Source: Sulfuricaulis sp049587675
Lineage (GTDB): Bacteria; Pseudomonadota; Gammaproteobacteria; Acidiferrobacterales; Sulfurifustaceae
Length of the DNA stretch: 13,802 nucleotides
Reading direction: 5' to 3'
Assembly (NCBI RefSeq): GCF_049587675.1
Contig: NZ_JBAVEJ010000164.1
Coordinates: 1-13,802, forward strand
The stretch's first letter is position 1. Every line of letters starts with the position of its first letter. The notes beneath the pieces are model-generated. The model was given only the letters and a program-made list of their open reading frames with translations, ran no database searches and was not told the origin of the DNA. A program made the position numbers and the translations under genes. Shown piece after piece: positions 1 through 6,658 of this stretch.

Positions 1-2
1 GC

Positions 3-1046
3 GACGAACTGATTGCGATCCGCGACCAGTACGGCGACAAGCGCCGCACCGAGATCGTGCAGAACCGCGTGAGCCTGTCGATGGAGGATTTGATTGCCGA
101 CGAGGACGTGGTCGTGACCATGTCGCACGCCGGTTATATTAAATCCCAACCGCTGACCGCCTACCGTGCGCAGCGCCGCGGTGGCCGCGGCAAGACCGCG
201 ACCAGCATGAAAGAAGAGGATTTCGTGGACAAGCTGCTGATCGCCAGTACCCACGCCACGATCCTGTGCTTTACCAGCCTCGGCAAGGTGTACTGGAAGA
301 AAGTCTACGAAATTCCCCAGGCCGGGCGCGGCGCGCGTGGCAAGCCGATCGTGAACCTGCTGTCACTCGACGAGGGCGAGCACGTCAGCGCCATTCTGCC
401 GGTGAAGGATTTCGCGCAGGGCGGTTACGTGTTCATGGCCACGTCCGACGGCACGGTGAAGAAGACCGAGCTCACGGAATTTACCCGTCCGCGTTCCAAT
501 GGCATCCGTGCAATCGAACTCAAATCGGGCAACCGCCTCGTCGGCGTCGGCCTCACCAGCGGCACGTGCGACATTCTGCTGTTCAGCGATGCCGGCAAAG
601 TGGTGCGCTTCACGGAAGAAGACGTGCGTCCCATGGGTCGCACCGCGCGTGGCGTACGCGGCATCATGCTGCAGAAGGACCAGTCGGTTATCGCGCTCAT
701 TATCGCCTGCCCGGATGCGGTCAGCAGTGCCACCACGGTGCTGACGGCGACGAAGAACGGTTACGGCAAACGCACGCCGCTCGAGGATTATCCGAAACAT
801 CGCCGCGGTGGCCAGGGCGTGATCTCGATTCAGGTCAGCGAACGCAACGGTTCCGTGATCAGCGCCTGTGTGGTCGGCGACGAGGATCAGGCGATGCTGA
901 TCACCAGCGGCGGCACATTGATCCGCACGCGCGTAAAGGAAATTTCCATCGTCGGACGCAACACCCAGGGCGTCACTCTGATTGGGCTTGAAGAGGGTGA
1001 GCATCTCGCCGGTCTCGAGCGGGTGGCGGAATCCGAAGACGAGTAA
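3..1046 (+). CDS. gyrA: DNA gyrase subunit A, C-terminal part (5' end outside window)
   Basis: GyrA is the breakage-reunion subunit of DNA gyrase, which introduces negative supercoils in an ATP-dependent manner. The reading frame is open from the window edge (first full codon at base 3), and 347 residues are visible. They begin just before the C-terminal DNA-wrapping domain, with a GDKRRTEI segment at the end of the cleavage core. The GyrA box QRRGGRG is at visible residues 57-63 (bases 171-191). Further blade motifs follow: GRGARGKPIVNLL, SNGIRAIEL, ARGVRGIML, RRGGQGVISI and NTQGVTLIGL. This fits a six-blade beta-pinwheel of E. coli type. The catalytic tyrosine and winged-helix domain lie upstream of the window. 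The protein ends almost directly after the last blade (RVAESEDE), without the long acidic tail of E. coli GyrA. serC follows after 41 bp with no terminator visible. Family assignment is certain. Confidence 0.98.
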   Translation, partial: DELIAIRDQYGDKRRTEIVQNRVSLSMEDLIADEDVVVTMSHAGYIKSQPLTAYRAQRRGGRGKTATSMKEEDFVDKLLIASTHATILCFTSLGKVYWKKVYEIPQAGRGARGKPIVNLLSLDEGEHVSAILPVKDFAQGGYVFMATSDGTVKKTELTEFTRPRSNGIRAIELKSGNRLVGVGLTSGTCDILLFSDAGKVVRFTEEDVRPMGRTARGVRGIMLQKDQSVIALIIACPDAVSSATTVLTATKNGYGKRTPLEDYPKHRRGGQGVISIQVSERNGSVISACVVGDEDQAMLITSGGTLIRTRVKEISIVGRNTQGVTLIGLEEGEHLAGLERVAESEDE

Positions 1047-1087
1047 ACGTTTTTATCATCCAAAGCATGACAAGGTGAATTGATCCC

Positions 1088-2173
1088 ATGACACGAATAT
1101 TCAATTTCAGTGCGGGCCCGGCGGTGTTGCCGGAGGAAGTTTTGAAGCAGGCGCAGGCAGAATTGCTCGACTGGAACGGCAGCGGCATGTCGGTGATGGA
1201 GATGAGTCATCGCGGCAAGGAGTTCATCGCCATCGCCGAGAAGGCCGAGGCTGATCTGCGCGCGCTCATGAACATCCCGGCGAACTACAAGGTGCTGTTC
1301 CTGCAAGGCGGGGCCTCGGCGCAGTTCGCCATGGTGCCGATGAATCTGCTGCGCGGCAAGAAATCCGCCGATTACGTCAACACCGGTGAGTGGTCGAAGA
1401 AGGCCATCAAGGAGGCGAAGAAATTCGGCGGCGTGAACGTTGCCGCCACTGCCGAGCCGACCAATTTCACCACCGCACCGCCGCAGAAGGACTGGAAGCT
1501 CGACCCCGACGCGGCCTACGTGCACTACACGCCGAACGAAACCATCGGCGGCGTGGAATTCAGCTTCGTGCCGGAAACGGGCAGCGTGCCGCTGGTGGCG
1601 GACATGTCCTCGACGATACTGTCGCGTCCGGTCGACGTGACGAAATTCGCTTTGATTTACGCCGGGGCGCAGAAGAACATTGGCCCGGCCGGACTGACGA
1701 TCGTGATCGTGCGCGAGGATATGATCGGCGGTGCGGCGGCCAACACGCCCTCGATGTTCGATTACAAGATTCACACCGATAACGGCTCGATGTACAACAC
1801 ACCGCCGACCTACGCGTGGTACATCGCCGGCCTGATATTCGAGATGCTGCTGAAAAAGGGTGGGCTCAAGGCCATGGCCGAGGTCAACCAGCGCAAGGCC
1901 GCGAAGCTCTACGCCTACATCGATTCGACCGGCGGCTTCTACAAGAACCCTGTTGAGAAGCAGAGCCGCTCGTGGATGAACGTGCCGTTCACGCTCAAGG
2001 ACGCGGCGCTAGACGAACCCTTCCTCAAGGGCACGAAGGCGGCGGGCCTGGTGCAGCTCAAGGGGCACCGCTCGGTCGGCGGCATGCGCGCGAGCATCTA
2101 CAACGCCATGCCCGAAGCCGGCGTGGACGCGCTGATCGCTTACATGCAGGACTTTATGAAAAAGAATGGATGA
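1088..2173 (+). CDS. serC: phosphoserine aminotransferase
   Basis: This PLP-dependent class V aminotransferase converts 3-phosphohydroxypyruvate and glutamate to O-phosphoserine and 2-oxoglutarate. It is the second step of serine synthesis, and SerC also acts in pyridoxal phosphate synthesis in E. coli. The 361 residues match the usual SerC length of about 360. Visible marks are the N-terminal NFSAGPAVLP, the SHRG motif at residues 40-43, GGASAQFAMVPMNLL near 74-88, and the PLP-binding lysine K196 in YAGAQKNIGPAG. The ATG at 1088 has an AAGGTG ribosome-binding site at 1072-1077 and gives the canonical start MTRIFNFSAGPA. It sits 41 bp after gyrA and is followed by a 151-bp gap containing a perfect palindrome, then serA, the gene for the preceding pathway step. 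Nothing in the protein looks broken. Confidence 0.98.
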   Translation: MTRIFNFSAGPAVLPEEVLKQAQAELLDWNGSGMSVMEMSHRGKEFIAIAEKAEADLRALMNIPANYKVLFLQGGASAQFAMVPMNLLRGKKSADYVNTGEWSKKAIKEAKKFGGVNVAATAEPTNFTTAPPQKDWKLDPDAAYVHYTPNETIGGVEFSFVPETGSVPLVADMSSTILSRPVDVTKFALIYAGAQKNIGPAGLTIVIVREDMIGGAAANTPSMFDYKIHTDNGSMYNTPPTYAWYIAGLIFEMLLKKGGLKAMAEVNQRKAAKLYAYIDSTGGFYKNPVEKQSRSWMNVPFTLKDAALDEPFLKGTKAAGLVQLKGHRSVGGMRASIYNAMPEAGVDALIAYMQDFMKKNG

Positions 2174-2187
2174 ACCGCCAAGAGTGA

Positions 2188-2222
2188 GGCAGCACGAATG
2201 TTCGGTGAACATTCGTGCTGCC
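2188..2222. repeat. perfect 16-bp inverted repeat between serC and serA
   Basis: The arms at 2188-2203 and 2207-2222 are exact reverse complements, separated by the 3-nt spacer GGT. The arm starts GGCAGCACGAATG and ends TTC. It lies 14 bp after the serC stop codon. No T-run follows on either strand, so it is not a standard intrinsic terminator. A related word, GAACGAATG, occurs directly after the right arm (2223-2231). It could be a regulator operator, an RNA hairpin that shapes serC/serA expression or mRNA ends, or a member of a dispersed palindromic repeat family. The sequence does not decide between these. Confidence 0.8.
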
Positions 2223-2274
2223 GAACGAATGTAACGGATTTCATAGCGCCTTGGGCCGTAACAAAACAATAAAC

Positions 2275-2303
2275 TTGGCGTCCCTGCGGTAAAAATTAAT
2301 TAT
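2275..2303 (+). promoter_or_regulatory. possible sigma-70 promoter before serA
   Basis: TTGGCG (2275-2280) and AATTAT (2298-2303) are separated by 17 bp; each hexamer matches the consensus at 4 of 6 positions. The -10 region lies in an AT-rich stretch unlike the surrounding GC-rich sequence. The predicted transcription start near 2310 would still include the AGGA ribosome-binding site at 2313-2316. It would let serA and the genes after it be transcribed separately from gyrA-serC. It rests on pattern only. Confidence 0.35.
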
Positions 2304-2324
2304 CGAGAAGCCAGGATTGGAATA

Positions 2325-3488
2325 ATGTTCAAGATTCAGACACTCAACAACATTTCTCCGCTCGGGTTGGCGCGCCTGCCGAAGGAGCAGTTTCAGGTTT
2401 CCAGCGACGCGAAAGAGCCGGATGCGATCCTGCTGCGTTCCTTCAAGATGCACGACATGGAAATCCCGAAGAGCCTCAAGGCCGTCGGTCGCGCGGGTAC
2501 GGGCGTGAACAACATCCCGGTCGAGAAACTGACCAGGATGGGCATCCCGGTATTCAACGCGCCCGGCGCCAACGCCAACGCGGTGAAGGAACTGGTGCTC
2601 GCGGGCATGTTGCTCGCCTGTCGTCATATCGGTCCGGCGTGGGAATTTACGCGCGGGCTTTCCGGCACCGACCCCGAGATCAGCAAGGCGGTGGAAGCCG
2701 GCAAGAAGAATTTCGCGGGCTTCGAACTGCCCGGCCGCACGCTGGCGGTTATCGGCCTCGGCGCCATCGGGCGCAACGTCGCCAACATAGGTCTAACACT
2801 GGGCATGAAGGTGATCGGCTTCGATCCGGGGCTGACCGTCGAGGGCGCGTGGCAGTTGTCTTCCGACGTGAAGAAGGCGAACAGCGTGGACGAGGCGCTG
2901 CGTGCCGCCGACTTCGTGACCTTCCACGTGCCGTTCATGGAATCGACGAAGAATCTTGTCAACGCCGAACGCCTCAAGCTCATGAAGGACGGCGTCATCA
3001 TTCTCAACTTCGCGCGCGAGGGGATCGTGGACGATGCCGCTGTCAGCGACGCGATCAAGCTCGGCAAGGTGTACGGTTACGTCTCCGACTTCCCGAGCAT
3101 CCTGCTCAATAACCACGAGCGCGTGATCACCTTGCCACACCTGGGCGCCTCGACCGCCGAGGCCGAGGATAACTGCGCGATCATGGTGGCGGAGCAGGTG
3201 AAGGATTTCCTGACCAACGGCAACATACGCTACAGCGTGAACTTTCCCGACGTGGCGCCAGCGCGCGAGACAGCCTACCGCCTGGTCGTGGCCAATTCCA
3301 ATGTGCCGAACATGCTCGGCCTGATCTCCGAAACCCTGGGCCAGGCCAAGCTCAACATCCATGACATGGTCAACCGCTCGCGCGGCGATTACGCGTACAC
3401 CGTGGTGGACCTCGACAGCCCGATACCGGATGATGTGCGTCTGAAGGTGGCGGGTATCGGCGGCGTGCTGATGGCGCGCATCATTTGA
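2325..3488 (+). CDS. serA: D-3-phosphoglycerate dehydrogenase with C-terminal ACT domain
   Basis: The predicted role is NAD-dependent oxidation of 3-phosphoglycerate to 3-phosphohydroxypyruvate, the first committed step of serine synthesis; the product is the SerC substrate. The 387 residues comprise a split substrate-binding domain (with RAGTGVNNIP at 56-65), a Rossmann domain with GLGAIG at 144-149 and D167 at the end of the second strand, and an ACT domain from about 317 to the end. The catalytic arginine R231 (NFAREGIVDD) and histidine H272 (PHLGAST) are present. The usual glutamate two residues after the FP of the DxFPxE motif is not: the sequence here is DFPSIL (255-260). In the ACT domain, N326 and N344 align with E. 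coli serine-binding N346 and N364, while the E. coli H344 position is N324. AGGA at 2313-2316 supports the ATG at 2325. pheA starts 4 nt after the stop. A related 2-hydroxyacid dehydrogenase is possible, but the serC neighbourhood favours SerA. Confidence 0.92.
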   Translation: MFKIQTLNNISPLGLARLPKEQFQVSSDAKEPDAILLRSFKMHDMEIPKSLKAVGRAGTGVNNIPVEKLTRMGIPVFNAPGANANAVKELVLAGMLLACRHIGPAWEFTRGLSGTDPEISKAVEAGKKNFAGFELPGRTLAVIGLGAIGRNVANIGLTLGMKVIGFDPGLTVEGAWQLSSDVKKANSVDEALRAADFVTFHVPFMESTKNLVNAERLKLMKDGVIILNFAREGIVDDAAVSDAIKLGKVYGYVSDFPSILLNNHERVITLPHLGASTAEAEDNCAIMVAEQVKDFLTNGNIRYSVNFPDVAPARETAYRLVVANSNVPNMLGLISETLGQAKLNIHDMVNRSRGDYAYTVVDLDSPIPDDVRLKVAGIGGVLMARII

Positions 3489-3492
3489 GGCT

Positions 3493-4596
3493 ATGGGCAA
3501 AAAAGGCAAAAATGGCGGACCCGCGGCGCAGATAAAAATCCTGCGCGAAAAAATCGACGCGCTGGACGTCAAACTCCAGTCGCTGATCAACGAGCGCGCG
3601 CGGCTGGCGCTGGAAGTTGCCGAAACCAAGCAGCAGGAAGGCATCAACAACTTCTACCGGCCGGAACGCGAGGCCGAGGTGCTACGCAACGTCATGGCGC
3701 GTCACCAGGGCCCGCTGTCCGCAGAGGCCATGGCGCGGCTGTTCCGCGAGATCATGTCCGCCTGCCTGGCGCTCGAATCGCGCCTGCGTGTCGCGTTTCT
3801 CGGACCCGAGGGGACGTTCACGCAGGAGGCGGCGCTCAAGCACTTCGGTCGCTTTGTCGAAACCGCGCCGCTCGCAGCGATCGACGAGGTGTTCCGCGAG
3901 GTGGAGTCCGGCAGCGCCCAGTTCGGTCTGGTGCCGGTGGAGAACTCCACCGAGGGCGTGATCAATCACACGCTCGACATGTTCATTACCTCGCCGCTCA
4001 AGATCTGCGGCGAGGTGGAGCTGCGCATTCACCATCATTTGCTCGGCAAGGGCAATGACATCAAGGCGGCCCGGCGCGTGGTGTCGCACCAGCAGTCGCT
4101 GGCCCAGTGCCGCGAGTGGCTGGACGCCAACCTGCCCGGCGTCGAACGCACGACGGTGGCGAGCAACGCCGAGGCGGCGCGCATGGCGGCGGTGGATGTC
4201 GGCACCATGGCGATTGCCGGCGATTCAGCGGCGCGTCTTTATGACCTCAAGATGTTCGCCTCCAATATCGAGGACAGTCCTGACAACACCACGCGCTTCC
4301 TTGTGATCGGCACGCTCGAGACCGCGCCGAGCGGCAATGACAAGACCAGCCTGCTGTTATCCAGCCGCAACCGGCCCGGCGCACTGCAACGGCTGCTCGC
4401 GCCGCTCGCCAAGAACCGCATCAATATGACGCGCATTGAATCGCGTCCGTCGCGTCAGAGCATGTGGGAGTATGTATTTTTCATCGACATCGACGGTCAC
4501 GTGAAGGATCGCAAGCTGGCCAAGGCGCTGGACGAGCTGGAGAAGGAGGCGGCATTCCTGAAGCGGCTCGGTTCCTATCCCAAGGCGGTACTGTGA
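3493..4596 (+). CDS. pheA: bifunctional chorismate mutase / prephenate dehydratase
   Basis: PheA converts chorismate to prephenate and then to phenylpyruvate, committing carbon to phenylalanine. The 367 residues contain an AroQ-type chorismate mutase helical domain at about 14-97 (R18, R35, K46 and the YRPERE segment at 55-60 fit the active site). A prephenate dehydratase domain follows from about 98 to 275, with GPEGTFT at 104-110, PVENSTEG at 148-155 and the TRF motif at 267-269. The ACT regulatory domain starts at about 285, with the Phe-binding GAL (296-298) and ESRP (316-319) motifs, so feedback inhibition by phenylalanine is expected. The N-terminus is a short lysine- and glycine-rich extension. 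The start at 3493 lies 4 nt after serA. The only purine-rich site, TTGAGG, overlaps the serA stop and is very close to the ATG, which suggests translational coupling. hisC overlaps or follows at once. Confidence 0.98.
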   Translation: MGKKGKNGGPAAQIKILREKIDALDVKLQSLINERARLALEVAETKQQEGINNFYRPEREAEVLRNVMARHQGPLSAEAMARLFREIMSACLALESRLRVAFLGPEGTFTQEAALKHFGRFVETAPLAAIDEVFREVESGSAQFGLVPVENSTEGVINHTLDMFITSPLKICGEVELRIHHHLLGKGNDIKAARRVVSHQQSLAQCREWLDANLPGVERTTVASNAEAARMAAVDVGTMAIAGDSAARLYDLKMFASNIEDSPDNTTRFLVIGTLETAPSGNDKTSLLLSSRNRPGALQRLLAPLAKNRINMTRIESRPSRQSMWEYVFFIDIDGHVKDRKLAKALDELEKEAAFLKRLGSYPKAVL

Positions 4597-4601
4597 CGTC
4601 G

Positions 4602-5708
4602 ATGGCGGCGGACATCCTGCGCCTGGCGATTCCCGGTGTGCAGGGGCTCTCGCCCTACCAGCCGGGCAAGCCGATCGAGGAACTCGAGCGCGAGTACGGC
4701 GTCACCAATGCCATCAAGCTCGCGAGCAATGAGAATCCTCTCGGTCCGAGCCCGCGTGCGCTGGAAGCGGCGCGCCAGGCCTTGCGCGATATCCATCGTT
4801 ATCCCGACGGCAACGGTTATGCGCTGAAACAGGCGCTGGCCCGCAAGCTCAGCGTCGCACCCGGTAACATCACGCTCGGCAACGGTTCCAACGACATCCT
4901 CGAGCTGCTGGCGCGCGCCTTCGTGCAGCCCGAGAATGAAGTCGTGTTCTCCGAGCATGCGTTCGCGGTTTATCCCATCGTGACGCGCGCGGTCGGCGCC
5001 CAACCCGTCATCACGAAAGCCAAAAACTGGGGCCATGACCTCGCGGCCATGCGCGCCGCGGTGAATGCGCGTACGCGCCTGGTATTCATCGCCAATCCCA
5101 ACAATCCCACCGGCACCTGGCTCGCCGCCGGGGAGCTCGAGGCGTTCATCCAGTCCATGCCGGCGCATGTGCTGGTGGCGGTGGACGAGGCGTACTTCGA
5201 GTACGTCAACGAAGCGGCTTATCCGAACACCATCGCCTGGATCGGCAAGTACCCGAATCTGGTCACGACGCGGACCTTTTCCAAGGCCTACGGCCTGGCC
5301 GGGCTGCGCGTGGGTTATGCCGTCTCCAGTCCGGAGATGGCCGACGTGCTCAACCGCGTGCGCCAGCCATTCAACGTGAACAGCGTCGCGCTCGCCGCGG
5401 CCAGCGCGGCCCTGGGCGACGAAATGCACGTGGCGCGCGCCGCCCAGGTCAATCGCGAGGGCATGCAGTTGCTCTCCGGAGCATTCAACTCGTTGGGGCT
5501 CAAGTTCATTCCATCGGCTGGCAATTTCGTGTGCGTGGATTTCGGCCGTCCGGCTGCCCCGGTTTACGAAGGACTGCTACGCGCCGGCGTGATCGTGCGC
5601 CCGGTGGCCAATTACGGCATGCCGAATCATCTGCGCATTACCATCGGCCGGCCCGAGGAAAACCTGCGCTTCATCACGGCACTGAAGCAGGTTATGCATG
5701 ATCAATAA
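4602..5708 (+). CDS. hisC: histidinol-phosphate aminotransferase (probable aromatic aminotransferase role as well)
   Basis: This class I/II PLP-dependent aminotransferase uses glutamate to aminate imidazole acetol phosphate in histidine synthesis. Homologues located in aromatic operons often also transaminate phenylpyruvate and 4-hydroxyphenylpyruvate. From the ATG at 4602 it has 368 residues. Visible motifs are LASNENPLGPSP (40-51), NPNNPTGT (165-172), D195 and Y198 in VDEAYFEY, the PLP lysine K228 in TFSKAYGLAGLRVGY, and substrate-binding R345 in LRITIG. An alternative GTG start at 4593 overlaps the pheA stop by 4 nt and has AAGG at 4582-4585 at better spacing; it would add three residues (V/M-T-S). 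I prefer 4602 because it gives a typical N-terminus, but the choice is open. The 3' end overlaps tyrA by 11 nt. The place between pheA and tyrA supports an aromatic role; that is inference. Confidence 0.95.
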   Translation: MAADILRLAIPGVQGLSPYQPGKPIEELEREYGVTNAIKLASNENPLGPSPRALEAARQALRDIHRYPDGNGYALKQALARKLSVAPGNITLGNGSNDILELLARAFVQPENEVVFSEHAFAVYPIVTRAVGAQPVITKAKNWGHDLAAMRAAVNARTRLVFIANPNNPTGTWLAAGELEAFIQSMPAHVLVAVDEAYFEYVNEAAYPNTIAWIGKYPNLVTTRTFSKAYGLAGLRVGYAVSSPEMADVLNRVRQPFNVNSVALAAASAALGDEMHVARAAQVNREGMQLLSGAFNSLGLKFIPSAGNFVCVDFGRPAAPVYEGLLRAGVIVRPVANYGMPNHLRITIGRPEENLRFITALKQVMHDQ

Positions 5709-6573
5709 AATCTGCATTGTCGGCATCGGACTGATCGGCGGTTCGCTGGCGCGTGCGCTGCGCGTGTTGGGCTATGCGCACGAAATCGTTGGCTACGGCC
5801 GCAGCGTCGGTAATCTGCAGCAGGCGGTCGAACTCGGCGTGATCGATCGCGCGGAAGTCTCGCTGACCGACGCCGTGCGCCATGTCGACATGGTGGTGCT
5901 GGCGGTACCGGTGGGCTGCATGGTGGAAATTTTCGGCGAGATCGGACCGGCACTGACGGATCAAACGGTCGTGACCGACGTGGGCAGTGTCAAAGGCAGC
6001 GTGATCGAGGCGGCGCGCCATGCACTTGGCAAGCGCTTCGCGAACTTCGTGCCGGGACATCCCCTGGCCGGGACCGAACAATCGGGTCTGACGGCATCGC
6101 AGGCGGATCTGTTCCAGGGGCGGCGCGTGATCCTGTCGCCGGAACCGGAGACCGACGCTACCGCGACGGCGAGCGTGCGTGCCATGTGGGAGGCGGTGGG
6201 CGCCGAGGTGGCGACACTCTCCGCCGTGGATCATGACCGCATCCTCGCGGTGAGCAGCCACCTGCCGCACATGCTGGCCTATTGCCTGGTGGACATGGTG
6301 GTGCGGCATGACGATCATCGCGCGATTCTTGAATGCGCCGCGGGCGGTTTCCGCGATATCACGCGTATCGCGGGGAGCGACCCGGTGATGTGGCGCGACA
6401 TCTGCCTGGCGAACCGGGATGCGCTGCTGGTGGCGCTGCGACAATACCACGACGATCTCGGCGCGCTGACGGCGGCCATCGAGAAGGGCGACGGCAAGTG
6501 GTTGTGTGAAACCTTCACGCGTGCCAAGCATACGCGCGCCGCCTTGAACAAGAAGTACGATGTGCAGGCCTAG
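5698..6573 (+). CDS. tyrA: prephenate (or arogenate) dehydrogenase
   Basis: TyrA carries out NAD(P)-dependent oxidative decarboxylation of prephenate to 4-hydroxyphenylpyruvate, or of arogenate to tyrosine. The 291 residues are of the stand-alone type, without a chorismate mutase domain and without a C-terminal ACT domain. The Rossmann motif GIGLIGGS is at residues 9-16. DVGSVKG is at 94-100, and GHPLAGTE at 120-127 contains the catalytic histidine H121. SHLPHMLAY is at 187-195 and GFRDITRIAGSDP at 217-229. After the second beta strand the sequence is GYGRS (32-36), not an acidic residue, which leaves cofactor preference (NAD or NADP) open. The start codon lies within the hisC 3' end (11-nt overlap), indicating translational coupling. 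In Pseudomonas this domain is fused to AroA; here a stop codon and 85 bp separate them. Confidence 0.96.
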   Translation: MINKICIVGIGLIGGSLARALRVLGYAHEIVGYGRSVGNLQQAVELGVIDRAEVSLTDAVRHVDMVVLAVPVGCMVEIFGEIGPALTDQTVVTDVGSVKGSVIEAARHALGKRFANFVPGHPLAGTEQSGLTASQADLFQGRRVILSPEPETDATATASVRAMWEAVGAEVATLSAVDHDRILAVSSHLPHMLAYCLVDMVVRHDDHRAILECAAGGFRDITRIAGSDPVMWRDICLANRDALLVALRQYHDDLGALTAAIEKGDGKWLCETFTRAKHTRAALNKKYDVQA

Positions 6574-6658
6574 TGTAGATTCCGGGACGTCTCGTTGCCG
6601 CTTTTTCCGCGTGACTGACCCAGAAAATCCTGTCGATTCTGTTTCCGGATAATTAACC

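Noticed and set aside
887..1774. Long antisense open frame across the gyrA end and serC
   Set aside because: It overlaps two certain genes, encodes a His/Arg-rich composition typical of the reverse strand of GC-rich genes, and resembles no known family.
3493..3520. Programmed slippage at A-runs in the pheA 5' end
   Set aside because: The A6 and A5 runs are short, the downstream frame is the normal PheA frame, and no alternative product is indicated.
6574..6658. Promoter for aroA (GATAAT at 6648-6653)
   Set aside because: There is no acceptable -35 at 16-18 bp, and the predicted start would fall on the aroA start codon.
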